Of a DNA stretch of 64,000 nucleotides, positions 1 through 9,286 are shown piece by piece (positions within the stretch are counted from its first letter, which is position 1; each line of letters starts with the position of its first letter). The notes below the pieces were generated by a model. That model ran no database searches. It worked only from the letters and a program-made list of their open reading frames with translations, and was not told the origin of the DNA. The position numbers and the translations under genes were made by a program. This DNA is from Sphingobacterium puteale. GTDB taxonomy: Bacteria; Bacteroidota; Bacteroidia; Sphingobacteriales; Sphingobacteriaceae. The stretch lies in NCBI RefSeq assembly GCF_003627955.1, contig NZ_RBWS01000027.1, positions 35,594 through 99,593 on the forward strand. The letters are read 5' to 3'.

Positions 1-405
1 AAGGAGGTCGGGACTAAAGATGTGCTTGTTAAATATGTGCCTCTTGAATCGTTACAAGATGAGCTAAGTAAATATAAATATGGGTTTCTTCTGCGGAGAG
101 ACCATATAGTGAATAAAGTGTCTACTCCAACGAAGATGAATTCCTATCTGAGTGCGGGAGTTATTCCTATCTATACCACTATCGTGGATGACTTTGACAG
201 AAATATAGATCTAGGTAAATTTGAGATTAAATTTGACTCTTTAAATGTCGATTCGATTTTGGTTAAGTTGTTGGAATTTGAGGCAAAAACTGTTGATTCT
301 AATCTGGTTTTTCAAACGTTTAAAAATGTATTCCAGACATATTATAACGATCTCAAAAACGTTGAGAGGATTAGTGCAAACCTACAACATTATCTTACTG
401 TGTGA
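1..405 (+). CDS. Glycosyltransferase, C-terminal part (5' end outside window)
   Basis: The reading frame is open from the first base, so the gene starts upstream of the window; the GTG at 22 is probably not a real start. About 134 residues are visible. The stretch LLRRDHIVNKVSTPTKMNSYLSAG resembles the C-terminal nucleotide-sugar binding half of GT4/GT-B glycosyltransferases, where a 'PTK..EYL..G' motif contacts the donor. It ends in a TGATG overlap with the next glycosyltransferase, so the two are translationally coupled and belong to one polysaccharide operon. Donor and acceptor cannot be read from this fragment. Confidence 0.65.
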   Translation, partial: KEVGTKDVLVKYVPLESLQDELSKYKYGFLLRRDHIVNKVSTPTKMNSYLSAGVIPIYTTIVDDFDRNIDLGKFEIKFDSLNVDSILVKLLEFEAKTVDSNLVFQTFKNVFQTYYNDLKNVERISANLQHYLTV

Positions 406-1415
406 TGAAATTGCTTTCCGTTATCTTACCAGTATATAACGCTGATAAATATGTGTCTGAAGCTATAAATAGTGTTTTGGAGCAGTCATTTTCTGATTTT
501 GAACTAATTATCATCAATGATGGCTCCATTGATAATAGCCGGGATATAATAAAAAAATTTCAAGACAATCGAATTATTTTTATAGATCAACCCAACAAGG
601 GCTTGATTGATACGCTTAATATTGGATTAAGTTTGAGCAAGGGGAAATATATTGCGCGAATGGATGCTGATGATATTGCCCATCCTAAAAGATTTGAATT
701 CCAATTAAAAGCATTTAGAGAGGATGAACACCTTGTTGTTTGTTCGGGAGGCATCATAGCGTTTTCGCCTGATGGATATCGGAAAAAAAGATACTATCCG
801 CTCAGTGATGCTGATATGCGAAACGAATTATTATTTAATAGCAGTATTGTTCATCCTTTAGCTATGTTTGACGGCGATATTGTAAGGAAAAACAATATAA
901 GATTTGATAGGAATTATAAGTTTTGTGAAGACTATAAATTTTTCTATGATTTATCCAAATATGGAAACATAAAAAACATTCCTAAGTTTTTACTAAGTTA
1001 TAGAATGCTTCCGTCAAGTCAAACCAGCATTGGATCAAATAATTCCATTGACAGATACAATAAAATTTCAAGTATTCATCGTATTATTTTAAATGATTAC
1101 AATATTCTGTTGAATGAGAGCCGGTCAAAGCTGCATTACAGTTTGTCGTTATCATCAGAAATTGAAAAACTTCAAATTAGTAATATGTTGATTGATGACC
1201 TGTTGAATTATAGCCGATTTTTAGTTAAGGCAGCTAAATTAAATGAAAAATTGGTTATAATCTCTCTCGAGGCTACAATAGGAGAAAAATTTTTGAAAAT
1301 TATTTTCTTTCATATCAGACGGGGACAGCTTAAAACACTGCGGAAGCTATTTTTTCATAAATTTACTTTATTGGCTGTTTTCAAACGGTTGATTAGAATA
1401 TTGAAATATGAATAA
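405..1415 (+). CDS. Family 2 glycosyltransferase
   Basis: 336 residues. The N-terminus has the GT-A fold signature SVILPVYNADKYV, followed by IIINDGS near residue 36-41 and the metal-binding MDADD at about 86-90; a CEDYKF motif near residue 180 supplies the likely catalytic acidic residues. It should transfer one sugar from a nucleotide sugar to the growing lipid-linked repeat unit at the inner face of the membrane. ATG at 405 overlaps the preceding stop (TGATG); GTG at 402 is an alternative start. The 3' end overlaps the next gene by 8 bases. The C-terminal 100 residues are basic and amphipathic, fitting membrane association. Confidence 0.85.
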   Translation: MKLLSVILPVYNADKYVSEAINSVLEQSFSDFELIIINDGSIDNSRDIIKKFQDNRIIFIDQPNKGLIDTLNIGLSLSKGKYIARMDADDIAHPKRFEFQLKAFREDEHLVVCSGGIIAFSPDGYRKKRYYPLSDADMRNELLFNSSIVHPLAMFDGDIVRKNNIRFDRNYKFCEDYKFFYDLSKYGNIKNIPKFLLSYRMLPSSQTSIGSNNSIDRYNKISSIHRIILNDYNILLNESRSKLHYSLSLSSEIEKLQISNMLIDDLLNYSRFLVKAAKLNEKLVIISLEATIGEKFLKIIFFHIRRGQLKTLRKLFFHKFTLLAVFKRLIRILKYE

Positions 1416-2691
1416 TAGCGTGTTAAAAAATGCTTGGTTTAAAATATGTAGTATAATATTAATGCTTTTATACCTATTTCATATTTCCTTTAAGCCTTTC
1501 CCTTATGTGCTGAGAACACGGTTAATTATTGCCTTAATCGGTGTGTATTTTATTCTGCGGAAACGTAAGATATTTTTGAATTATACAATTATAAAATTAA
1601 TACTCTTAACGGTGTTAGCCATTTTTCCTATTTTGATTTCATCAATATTAAATAGGTATTTTGATTTTTGGTTTGTACAGAATATTGTCCTTACGTTGAT
1701 CTTCTTGCTGTCCTCGTATGGGTTGATGAAGCTCCTGTTTTATTATTGGGGTACTGATTTTTCAATAATTGATATTCTAAAATTGATCGTTTATGCCATT
1801 GCTTTTCATAATCTTATAACGACATTAGGATTCGTTTTCCCTAGCTTTGGTAGCCTTATTAACATGATTCAGAACCAAGACGAAAATACACAATTGGTGA
1901 TCAATAGCATTATTGAATTTCAGTCGAGATTTATAGGTTTAGGAATAGGTTCGTTTTTTACTGGGGGAGTTATTTCATCATTGGGGCTATTGTGCTCTGC
2001 AGTTCTCATTGTTCAAGAGGGATTGAAGAAAAAGGCTCTTTTTCAAATTTTTATTTTTGCATTTATCGCTCTGACAGGGCTGTTTATTGCGCGGACTACT
2101 CTGATTGGTTTTGGGCTTGCTATTTTTTACCTATATACACCTTTTATTAGCTTTTCTAAAGGTATTTTAAGAACGTATACGGCTAAAAATCGAATGCTGT
2201 TGGCCGGGTTATTTTTGATAGTTTTATTAATTCCGGTTTTATATTTCGGAATAGCGCAACTGACAGAGTCTAGTGCTTTCGTTCATGCTTTTGAGATTTT
2301 TTTGGGTGATGGAGGGAGCACAAGCTCAACCGAACATTTGAAGTCAATGTATATATTCCCAGATAATTTTAAGACATGGGTCATAGGTGACGGGAAGTTT
2401 ATAGATGGTAGCGGATATTACATGGGTACAGATATTGGTTACCTGAGGCTTTGGTTTTATTATGGTGTTGTTGGGTCAATCTTTTTTTTCTTTCAGCAAT
2501 TTTATAGTTTATTCCTTATAAAGAAGATGGCCAATGATGTTGTGATTGATAAATTTTGTGTTTTCTTGGGCTTATTTATAGTGATCATAAATTTTAAAGG
2601 AATTGGTGATATCAATTACTTTATATTTTTGATTTTATGGTTTTACGTGTTAAAAACACAACGATGCACACAAAAAAAAATATTTTATTAA
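1408..2691 (+). CDS. Wzy-like O-antigen/capsule polymerase
   Basis: 427 residues with about ten to twelve hydrophobic segments along the whole length and a large extracytoplasmic loop in the second half (roughly 290-350). No sharp motif is visible, as is usual for Wzy proteins; the call rests on topology, size and position among glycosyltransferases. It would polymerise lipid-linked repeat units in the periplasm. It overlaps the GT2 gene upstream by 8 bases and the beta-helix gene downstream by 28 bases, so it sits inside a tightly packed operon. A second Wzy candidate lies at 18550-19938. A ligase of the WaaL type is a less likely alternative. Confidence 0.65.
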   Translation: MNNSVLKNAWFKICSIILMLLYLFHISFKPFPYVLRTRLIIALIGVYFILRKRKIFLNYTIIKLILLTVLAIFPILISSILNRYFDFWFVQNIVLTLIFLLSSYGLMKLLFYYWGTDFSIIDILKLIVYAIAFHNLITTLGFVFPSFGSLINMIQNQDENTQLVINSIIEFQSRFIGLGIGSFFTGGVISSLGLLCSAVLIVQEGLKKKALFQIFIFAFIALTGLFIARTTLIGFGLAIFYLYTPFISFSKGILRTYTAKNRMLLAGLFLIVLLIPVLYFGIAQLTESSAFVHAFEIFLGDGGSTSSTEHLKSMYIFPDNFKTWVIGDGKFIDGSGYYMGTDIGYLRLWFYYGVVGSIFFFFQQFYSLFLIKKMANDVVIDKFCVFLGLFIVIINFKGIGDINYFIFLILWFYVLKTQRCTQKKIFY

Positions 2692-3803
2692 TAATTCTCT
2701 TGGAATTTATATTAAAAAGCTGTGCCGCCCAAGACCGTTTCTATGTGGATAGTTTTGGTGCCAAAGCAGATGGAATATTTGATAATACCGAGGTAATCAA
2801 TAAATGTTTTATGGCAGCTTTGCAAAAAAGTAATTCAGTCGTAATTTTTGGTAAAGGCAAGTATCGTTGCCAAGGACGCTTAAATGTGGAATTTATGGCT
2901 GATAACCAAATTACAATTAAAGGAGAGTCTGTTGCTACAAGTATCGAATTTGACAATTTAGATATAGACCGAGGTTTTTTTATAACAAGCAAAAAAAAGA
3001 GTTTTGGAAAGGGAAAAATTTTATTGCGAGGTTTTAAAATCACTGGGCCGGGGCTGGGTATGGGGAAAAAAAATGAGTTTTATAACTCCGTTCGGCATCT
3101 TTATGGAATAGGTATTAGCAATATTAAAAGTGTTGAGATCGATGGAATAGAGGTCCGTGGATTTTACGGAAATGGTATTGATATTTCCAATAAGGAATCA
3201 AGATCAATAAATAAGGTGAAATTTAAGAAAGTTGAAATTAAGAATTGCAATATAATTAATGTTTGGGGATGCTCGCCTTCAGATAGCTATGGCGATGGAA
3301 TATACTTGTCCGATAGTTATAATTTTGTTTTTCTGAACAACACCATCAGCAATGGATTTAAATATACCGGAAGTCTCGGTCGTGGGGGGATTGTGATTGA
3401 GGACTTTACAATGAATGGCGTTATCTACGGCAATAATATAAGTGGATACGATAGAGGTATTCACATCGAGAATTCCTCGGGTAATATCACTATAAAGGGT
3501 AATATTCTTTTAGATAATAGGATATCTTTTTATCTTTGGTCCAGTGGGCTCAATAGCAACGAGCAGCCAATCAATATTAAATTTAACATTTTTCGATCGA
3601 ATATTATCAGCTCTTATTTGGATAAAATAGCTTTGAGAAATAAAGATAGGTCCTATATTGCTATACTACGAGAGAAACCAATTGACAAGCTTGATATAAT
3701 TGAAAAGAATAAGTTTTTTTTTGATGATAGCATCAATACTAAATCAAAAGCGGTCAAAGGAAATATTCGCCTATCATTATTTGACAATAGTTTTAAGAAT
3801 TGA
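2664..3803 (+). CDS. Exported right-handed beta-helix (pectate-lyase-like) protein
   Basis: 379 residues from the ATG at 2664; a frame-open start at 2637 would add residues before the signal peptide. Hydrophobic leader up to about residue 20 with a Cys after LKS (poor lipobox, Lys at -2), then FYVDSFGAKADGIFDNTEVI, the opening motif of the pectate_lyase_3 fold. The body shows repeating N-x-I/G-N-x-I turns (GNNISG, GNITIKGNI) typical of parallel beta-helices. Such proteins in polysaccharide operons may cleave, epimerise or trim the product in the periplasm. Catalytic residues cannot be assigned. It overlaps both the upstream Wzy gene and, by TGATG, the downstream GT4. Confidence 0.7.
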   Translation: MHTKKNILLIILLEFILKSCAAQDRFYVDSFGAKADGIFDNTEVINKCFMAALQKSNSVVIFGKGKYRCQGRLNVEFMADNQITIKGESVATSIEFDNLDIDRGFFITSKKKSFGKGKILLRGFKITGPGLGMGKKNEFYNSVRHLYGIGISNIKSVEIDGIEVRGFYGNGIDISNKESRSINKVKFKKVEIKNCNIINVWGCSPSDSYGDGIYLSDSYNFVFLNNTISNGFKYTGSLGRGGIVIEDFTMNGVIYGNNISGYDRGIHIENSSGNITIKGNILLDNRISFYLWSSGLNSNEQPINIKFNIFRSNIISSYLDKIALRNKDRSYIAILREKPIDKLDIIEKNKFFFDDSINTKSKAVKGNIRLSLFDNSFKN

Positions 3804-4882
3804 TGAGAGTACTTCATGTTATCAATAATTTAGGTATGGGGGGGGCTGAAAGTTTATTGGTCTCAATGGTCCCTTTGTTGCAGGAAAATTTACAAGTTGA
3901 TGTGCTATTGTTGGATGGTAGTGACACTCCCCTTGTGCGACGCCTTGAAAAAAATGATCGTGTTAATATTATTATACTATCAAAAGGTTCTGTTTATAAT
4001 CCAATCCATATCTTTCGGTTGATTTGGATTATACGACAATATGACCTAGTACATGTGCATTTGTTCCCTGCGATGTATTTTGTCGCGATTGCTAAATTTT
4101 TAAGTTTTTCTAATATAAAATTGGTTTTTACGGAGCATAGTACTGGAAACAGAAGATTAAAATCATGGTTTTTTAGGATAATAGATCGAATAATTTATCT
4201 AAAATATTCAAAAATAGTCTGTATTACACCTGAGGTAAGGAAAATGCTGATCAGCTTAGGAGTTCATCACAGTAAGCTCTGTGTGATTTATAACGGTATC
4301 GAAACAGATCAGTTTATTTTAGCTAAAGAATACAATAGGAGCATATTAGGGTATGAGCAGGAAGATATTATTCTTATTATGGTAGCTGCCTTTAGACGGG
4401 AAAAAGACCATAGCACGGTTATTAAGAGTTTGTTAAGATTGGATCATCGGTATAAACTTTTGCTTGCGGGAGGTGGGTATCAGAAAGATCAAGTTGTCGA
4501 AGAGGTTAGCAGTCTCGGTTTAGAAGACAGAGTTAAATTCATCGGGATCCGAAATGATATCGAAAGAGTACTAAAAACTTGTGATATAGGTATTTTAAGC
4601 TCGCACTGGGAAGGGTTTGGGCTTGCTGCTGTCGAAGCAATGGCTGCGGGACTACCTGTTGTGGCCTCAAACGTACCGGGACTTTCAGATGTTGTAAAAG
4701 GAGGAGGTATTTTGTTTGAAAAAGGAGATGTAATAGACTTAGCGTCAAAGATCGTCTCGTTGGAAGACAAAGATTATTATACCAATATTCAAAAAAGATG
4801 TATCGAAAAGGCCAAAAAATATGATTTGCGTAACACAGTGAATCATCTGTTTGATCTGTACAAAAAACTGAGTAAAAATTAA
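3803..4882 (+). CDS. Family 4 glycosyltransferase
   Basis: 359 residues. The N-terminus MRVLHVINNLGMGGAES has the glycine-rich loop of GT4 enzymes; the C-terminal half has EGFGLAAVEAMAAGLPVV, the E-x7-E motif that binds the donor nucleotide, near residue 270. A retaining glycosyltransferase acting on the lipid-linked oligosaccharide is expected. ATG at 3803 overlaps the previous stop. An eight-base G run at 3838-3845 lies in the codons for GMGGA, 12 codons from the start, a place where a slip would truncate the protein. Confidence 0.85.
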   Translation: MRVLHVINNLGMGGAESLLVSMVPLLQENLQVDVLLLDGSDTPLVRRLEKNDRVNIIILSKGSVYNPIHIFRLIWIIRQYDLVHVHLFPAMYFVAIAKFLSFSNIKLVFTEHSTGNRRLKSWFFRIIDRIIYLKYSKIVCITPEVRKMLISLGVHHSKLCVIYNGIETDQFILAKEYNRSILGYEQEDIILIMVAAFRREKDHSTVIKSLLRLDHRYKLLLAGGGYQKDQVVEEVSSLGLEDRVKFIGIRNDIERVLKTCDIGILSSHWEGFGLAAVEAMAAGLPVVASNVPGLSDVVKGGGILFEKGDVIDLASKIVSLEDKDYYTNIQKRCIEKAKKYDLRNTVNHLFDLYKKLSKN

Positions 4883-4908
4883 TACAAATGAAAATTTAAT
4901 AGCAAGAG

Positions 4909-6003
4909 ATGAAGAAGATTTTACATGTCATAAACGTATCATTTGTGTTGAACCACTTTTTTGGAAATCAATTTTCACATTTTTCCAAAAAAGGATATGA
5001 TTTTACAGTGGCGTGCACAGAAGATGAATATCTATATAAGCAAGCCAAGGAAAAGGGATTTAAAGCCTTCCCAGTTCCTGTTTTAAAAGAGATTTCACCA
5101 ATACAGGACTTTCTATCTATCATAAGACTGACAAGGTTTATAAGAAAGGAAAAGTTTCCGATTGTAGTAGCACATTCACCAAAGGGTGGGCTAATAGGAA
5201 TGACAGCAGCTTATTTAGCGGGAGTGGAAAAAAGAGTTTTTTTCAGGCACGGAGTTGTTTTTGAGACTGCCAAAGGATTTAAAAAGAAATTGTTGATCCT
5301 GATTGAAAGGTTTGTAGGATTATTAGCTACGGATATAGTGGTTGTAAGTGAGTCTTTGGAAAGAGTATCAAGCGATTATAGACTAAATAATCCTACCAAA
5401 AATATTTTATTGGGAAAAGGAACCTGTAGTGGAATAGATATACAACGTTTTCAATATAGACCAAAACAAAATAGTGACTTTGTAGTTGGGTATGTTGGTC
5501 GGCTTGTTAGGGATAAAGGCATAATTGAGTTGGTAGAGGGGTGGATGCGATTTGCAGCAGGCAAAGACGATGTTTCTCTTCATATTATTGGACCTGCGGA
5601 AGCACGAGATGCTGTTCCAGAAGAAACCCTCCAAAAAATAAAGAACTGTCCTTCGATTCATTTTTTTGACTTTGTGGAAGATACTGCTCCTTATTATAAT
5701 AATATGGACGTCTTTATTCTACCATCGTATCGTGAGGGTTTTCCAGTGGGTATATTGGAGGCTTCTGCCAGTGGGTTACCTATTGTCACAACTCGAAGTA
5801 CGGGTTGTATTAATGCTATTCAGGAAAACGTAACAGGTATATACACAGAAATTTCTCCAAATCAGATTGCCGATGCAATAGATTACTACTATAGAAATCC
5901 GCAACTTCGAGAAAAGCATGGTAATAATGGTGTTACGTTTGTGAAAAATAACTTCTCCGAACAGAGGCTATTTGTAGAAATCGAGAAGAAAGTGTTAAGC
6001 TGA
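4909..6003 (+). CDS. Family 4 glycosyltransferase
   Basis: 364 residues. The N-terminus (MKKILHVINVSF, FSKKGYDFTVAC) and HSPKGGLIGMTAAYLAGV resemble the PglA/WbpG-like branch of GT4 enzymes that often use HexNAc donors; the donor-binding motif REGFPVGILEASASGLP (E-x7-E) is near residue 275. Last gene of the first operon, 26 bases after the previous stop, followed by about 260 bases without a gene before the next promoter. The donor sugar is an inference only. Confidence 0.82.
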   Translation: MKKILHVINVSFVLNHFFGNQFSHFSKKGYDFTVACTEDEYLYKQAKEKGFKAFPVPVLKEISPIQDFLSIIRLTRFIRKEKFPIVVAHSPKGGLIGMTAAYLAGVEKRVFFRHGVVFETAKGFKKKLLILIERFVGLLATDIVVVSESLERVSSDYRLNNPTKNILLGKGTCSGIDIQRFQYRPKQNSDFVVGYVGRLVRDKGIIELVEGWMRFAAGKDDVSLHIIGPAEARDAVPEETLQKIKNCPSIHFFDFVEDTAPYYNNMDVFILPSYREGFPVGILEASASGLPIVTTRSTGCINAIQENVTGIYTEISPNQIADAIDYYYRNPQLREKHGNNGVTFVKNNFSEQRLFVEIEKKVLS

Positions 6004-6199
6004 TCCAGTAACTCTCTATTTTATAGAATCTTTTAATTTCCTGTTTTTTAGTCTTTTATCTATTGTTTTGGATTAGAATTGTTTGCTAATTCATTCAAAC
6101 CGAAGATAGTCTTGAGGCAAAAGCATATTTTCAATACGAGCAATACATAAAAAGATAAAAAAATATTTTCTTAATGTAGCGAAAATACTGTGGTTATCG

Positions 6200-6232
6200 T
6201 TTGTTAAATAAAACTTAATATTATTATATTTG
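6200..6232 (+). promoter_or_regulatory. Bacteroidota-type promoter
   Basis: TTTG at 6200-6203, 21 bases, then TATATTTG at 6225-6232, matching the TTTG/TAnnTTTG form of the housekeeping promoter of this phylum. It ends 32 bases before the ATG at 6265 and would give a short leader. No clear terminator precedes it, so some read-through from the first operon is possible. Confidence 0.7.
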
Positions 6233-6264
6233 CACAGCTTTATTTGACTCACTAATTACATTTT

Positions 6265-7392
6265 ATGATCTATATTTTTACCCTTATATTCCTTTTCGCT
6301 TTAGAATTTTTTTACTTAAAAGTTGCTAATCGGTTCAATATAATTGATAAGCCTAACGAGCGTTCTTCGCATACGAAAGTGACAATTCGTGGGGCGGGCA
6401 TTATTTTTTATGTCACTGCAATTATATATTTTATAAATAACGATTTTGAGTATCCCTGGTTCTTTTTGGGGCTCACGCTTTTAACTTATATTTCATTCTT
6501 GGATGATATTCGTGGAGTGCACCCAACAGCAAGATTGACAGTGCATTTCGCGTCAGTCTTGCTGTTGGTGTATGAATTCGGTATATTCAATTATCCCTGG
6601 TATTACCTTGTTTTGGCTTTTGTATTCACCATTGGAGTTATCAATGCTTACAATTTTATGGATGGGATCAATGGCATGACCGCATTTTGTACGTTGATAA
6701 TGGGAGGACTTTTAGTTTATGTGAATACGAAGATTAATTATATCGAACAGGATTTTTTAATTTATACTTTATTGGGGGTAATCGTTTTTGGATTTTTTAA
6801 TTTTCGTAAGAAAGCGGCTTGTTTTGCTGGAGATGTGGGACCTGCCGTACTCTCTTTTATGTTATTGTTTGCCCTGGGAAAATTGATCCTAAAAACAGGC
6901 GATTTTACCTATATCCTCTTTCTGGGGGTATATGGGATCGAGATCGGATGGTCAGTAGCGCGCCGTGTATATCAGGGATACCATATTTTTGAGCCTCACC
7001 GTACATTTCTATTGCACATGTTAAGCAACGAAGTTGGTCATAGCAGCCTATTGGTCTCTACTGTATATGGTCTAGTTCAATTAGTGCTCGGCGCGTCCGT
7101 TATTTATATTGTTCAGTTTGATGCTTCTGTACAGTGGTCTTTTGCGATTGCGACACTTTCTGGGTTGAGTGCATTTTACCTGATAATAAAGCAGTATATC
7201 TTTAATAATTATCATATTAAAGGTGAAATGGAACATACTATCCGCCGTCGACGCATTCAGATGCTGAAAGCGCGGAAAAACGCCGGCCGAAAGCTTGCTC
7301 CGCAAGTCAAACTTGCCCAGGTTCAGGATACGAAAATTATCGAAATGTCGAAGAAAGAGAAGCAGGAGAGCTTGTTGCACACAGGGGTTTGA
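6265..7392 (+). CDS. Initiating sugar-1-phosphate transferase (WecA/WbpL family)
   Basis: 375 residues, about ten membrane helices. Family motifs visible: IDKPNERSSH near residue 28, SFLDDIRG with the Asp pair near 92, NAYNFMDGINGM near 130, and CFAGDVGP near 190. It transfers a HexNAc-1-phosphate from a UDP sugar to undecaprenyl phosphate, the first membrane step of glycan assembly. A basic tail of about 45 residues follows the last helix and is absent from the paralogue at 30345-31307. It has its own promoter. The sugar used (GlcNAc, QuiNAc or FucNAc) cannot be told from sequence. Confidence 0.88.
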   Translation: MIYIFTLIFLFALEFFYLKVANRFNIIDKPNERSSHTKVTIRGAGIIFYVTAIIYFINNDFEYPWFFLGLTLLTYISFLDDIRGVHPTARLTVHFASVLLLVYEFGIFNYPWYYLVLAFVFTIGVINAYNFMDGINGMTAFCTLIMGGLLVYVNTKINYIEQDFLIYTLLGVIVFGFFNFRKKAACFAGDVGPAVLSFMLLFALGKLILKTGDFTYILFLGVYGIEIGWSVARRVYQGYHIFEPHRTFLLHMLSNEVGHSSLLVSTVYGLVQLVLGASVIYIVQFDASVQWSFAIATLSGLSAFYLIIKQYIFNNYHIKGEMEHTIRRRRIQMLKARKNAGRKLAPQVKLAQVQDTKIIEMSKKEKQESLLHTGV

Positions 7393-7428
7393 TATGATCT
7401 AAAAAACCGTTAATTTTACCTCGACTTT

Positions 7429-7434
7429 AAGGAG
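7429..7434 (+). promoter_or_regulatory. Shine-Dalgarno-like site before the exonuclease gene
   Basis: AAGGAG lies eight bases before the ATG at 7443. Such a clear site is uncommon for this window, where most starts have none, and it supports the chosen start. Confidence 0.5.
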
Positions 7435-7442
7435 AAGTAAAC

Positions 7443-7964
7443 ATGCGATCAGGATTAAGTTTTACAGCGATAGATTTCGAGACAGCCACGGCCAATCAAA
7501 ATTCCGCGTGTGCAATTGGACTGGTGGTGGTGGAGCAAGGTACTATTGTTGAAGAGTTTTATTCGCTGATCCGGCCTCCTCAGAATCAATATATGTGGCA
7601 GACAACACGTGTCCACGGAATCAGACCAAGGGATACGGCTGAAGCGCCGACATTTAAAGAATTGTTTCCTCGTATTCTTCCATTGATCAATAACCGAATT
7701 ATGGTCGCGCACAATGAGCTATTTGATAGAGGAGTTTTGCGCAAGACTATGAATTATTATAATCTAGCTTATGATAGCTTAGGTCTCATGGATAAATGGG
7801 AGTGTACCTTCAAGATCTATCAGGAGAAGGGTTTTAAGCCAGCTAGACTTAATGCCTGTTGTGAAGTGTTGGGAATTGAGCTTAACCACCATGAGGCACT
7901 TTCCGATGCTCGCGGTTGTGCGCATCTGTATCTTAGGCATGCTGATGTTCCGTCAGTAGTATAA
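7443..7964 (+). CDS. DnaQ-like DEDDh 3'-5' exonuclease
   Basis: 173 residues covering a single RNase-T/PolC-epsilon exonuclease domain. The acidic residues are visible: AIDFET (D9, E11), HNELFDRGVLR for the second Asp, and HHEALSDARG supplying the His and final Asp. It should remove nucleotides from a 3' end with two metal ions, and acts alone or with an unknown partner. It is not a usual polysaccharide gene; here it sits between an initiating transferase and a broken wecB, with its own Shine-Dalgarno-like site. Confidence 0.85.
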   Translation: MRSGLSFTAIDFETATANQNSACAIGLVVVEQGTIVEEFYSLIRPPQNQYMWQTTRVHGIRPRDTAEAPTFKELFPRILPLINNRIMVAHNELFDRGVLRKTMNYYNLAYDSLGLMDKWECTFKIYQEKGFKPARLNACCEVLGIELNHHEALSDARGCAHLYLRHADVPSVV

Positions 7965-8038
7965 ATACCAAAATATAGTATAAGACATACAGCCTTTATG
8001 CGAAGTTTCTATTTTTAGATACTTGAAAAACTTATTTT

Positions 8039-9156
8039 ATGAAAAAAAATTTAATCATATTTGGCACTCGACCAGAAGCTATAAAAATGGTTCCACTTGT
8101 GAAGGCCTTTCAATCTGATAGCTCATTTGAAACAAAGGTGTGTGTCACAGCCCAACATCGTGAGATGCTTGATCAAGTGCTGAATTTTTTTGACATTAGA
8201 CCTGATTTCGATCTAAATCTAATGCGGCAAGGGCAGAATCTTTATAATCTCACCGCAGATATCATCATTGGATTAAAAGCCGTTTTGGAAGAATATAAGC
8301 CAGATTATGTATTTGTCCACGGAGACACAACTACAACAATGGCTTCGGCTATTGCTGCATTTTATGCAGGAGCAAGGGTGTGCCATGTTGAAGCTGGGTT
8401 GAAAACTTATAATAAACGGTCACCTTTTCCGGAAGAAATGAACCGACAAGTGGCAGGGAGAATTTGCGATTACCATTTTGCGCCAACTGAATCGGCAAAG
8501 AATAATTTATTGCTTGAGAATGTTTTGGAACGAGATATTCTTGTGACTGGAAATACAGTCATTGACGCGATTTTCGATAGCGTTGAACGTGTTAAGGGCC
8601 TTGAAAATAAAGAAATAAATACTCTTAAGAATATTCTTGATTCTTCAAAAAAACTATTTTGGTCACAGGGCATCGAAGAGAAAACCATGGTCAGGGCTTT
8701 ATAAATATTTGTGAAGCATTGAAAGAGATTGCCGTCACCAACGATGATGTACAGATTATATATCCTGTGTACTTGAATCCTAATATAAGGAAGCCTGTGT
8801 ATGATATTCTTTCTGACATAAGCAATATCTATTTGGTCGAGCCTCTGTCCTATCCTGCATTTTTTTGGCTAATGAGTCAATCTTATCTCATTATCACTGA
8901 TTCTGGAGGTGTTCAGGAAGAGGCGCCTAGTTTGGGTAAACCTGTGCTGGTTATGCGTGATGTCACAGAGCGACCAGAGGCTATAGCGGCAGGTACTGTG
9001 ATACTGGTTGGGACAGAAAAGGAAAAAATAGTATTGGAAACCAATGACTTATTGTCTAATTCCGATCGTTATCGAGATATGAGTGAATTGCATAACCCTT
9101 ATGAAGATGGCAAAGCATCCGAAAGAATAGTGAGTTTTATTAAGAACATAAGCTAG
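8039..9156 (+). pseudogene. wecB: UDP-GlcNAc 2-epimerase, frameshifted at a seven-A run
   Basis: Two frames together cover a whole WecB/MnaA epimerase. 8039-8704 carries GTRPEAIKM, VHGDTTTT and HVEAGL; the second frame, from about 8654 to 9156, carries VTGHRRENHGQGF and DSGGVQEEAPSLGKP. Comparison with the intact paralogue at 13631 places a one-base loss in the A7 tract at 8647-8653: with eight A the protein would read SKKTILVTGHR, aligned without a gap to SKKLVLVTGHR. The enzyme interconverts UDP-GlcNAc and UDP-ManNAc in the cytoplasm. It may be a pseudogene, a slippage-controlled gene or a sequencing error; the rest of the frame is clean, so decay is recent if real. Confidence 0.85.
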
Positions 9157-9228
9157 TTAACAACCCTCTTTGGCATGATTTTTTCGTTAAATCTTCGTAT
9201 AAAGAAGGTAGCATCATGTTTTAATTTT

Positions 9229-9236
9229 TATCTTTG
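9229..9236 (+). promoter_or_regulatory. Possible promoter -7 element
   Basis: TATCTTTG fits TAnnTTTG and lies 50 bases before the ATG at 9287, but no TTTG sits at the right distance upstream, so support is partial. It would start the cytidylyltransferase-manC unit. Confidence 0.35.
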
Positions 9237-9286
9237 GTATAGGTGTACTGCCGTTTTATTATAAATTTTTAATATTCAATTAGACT

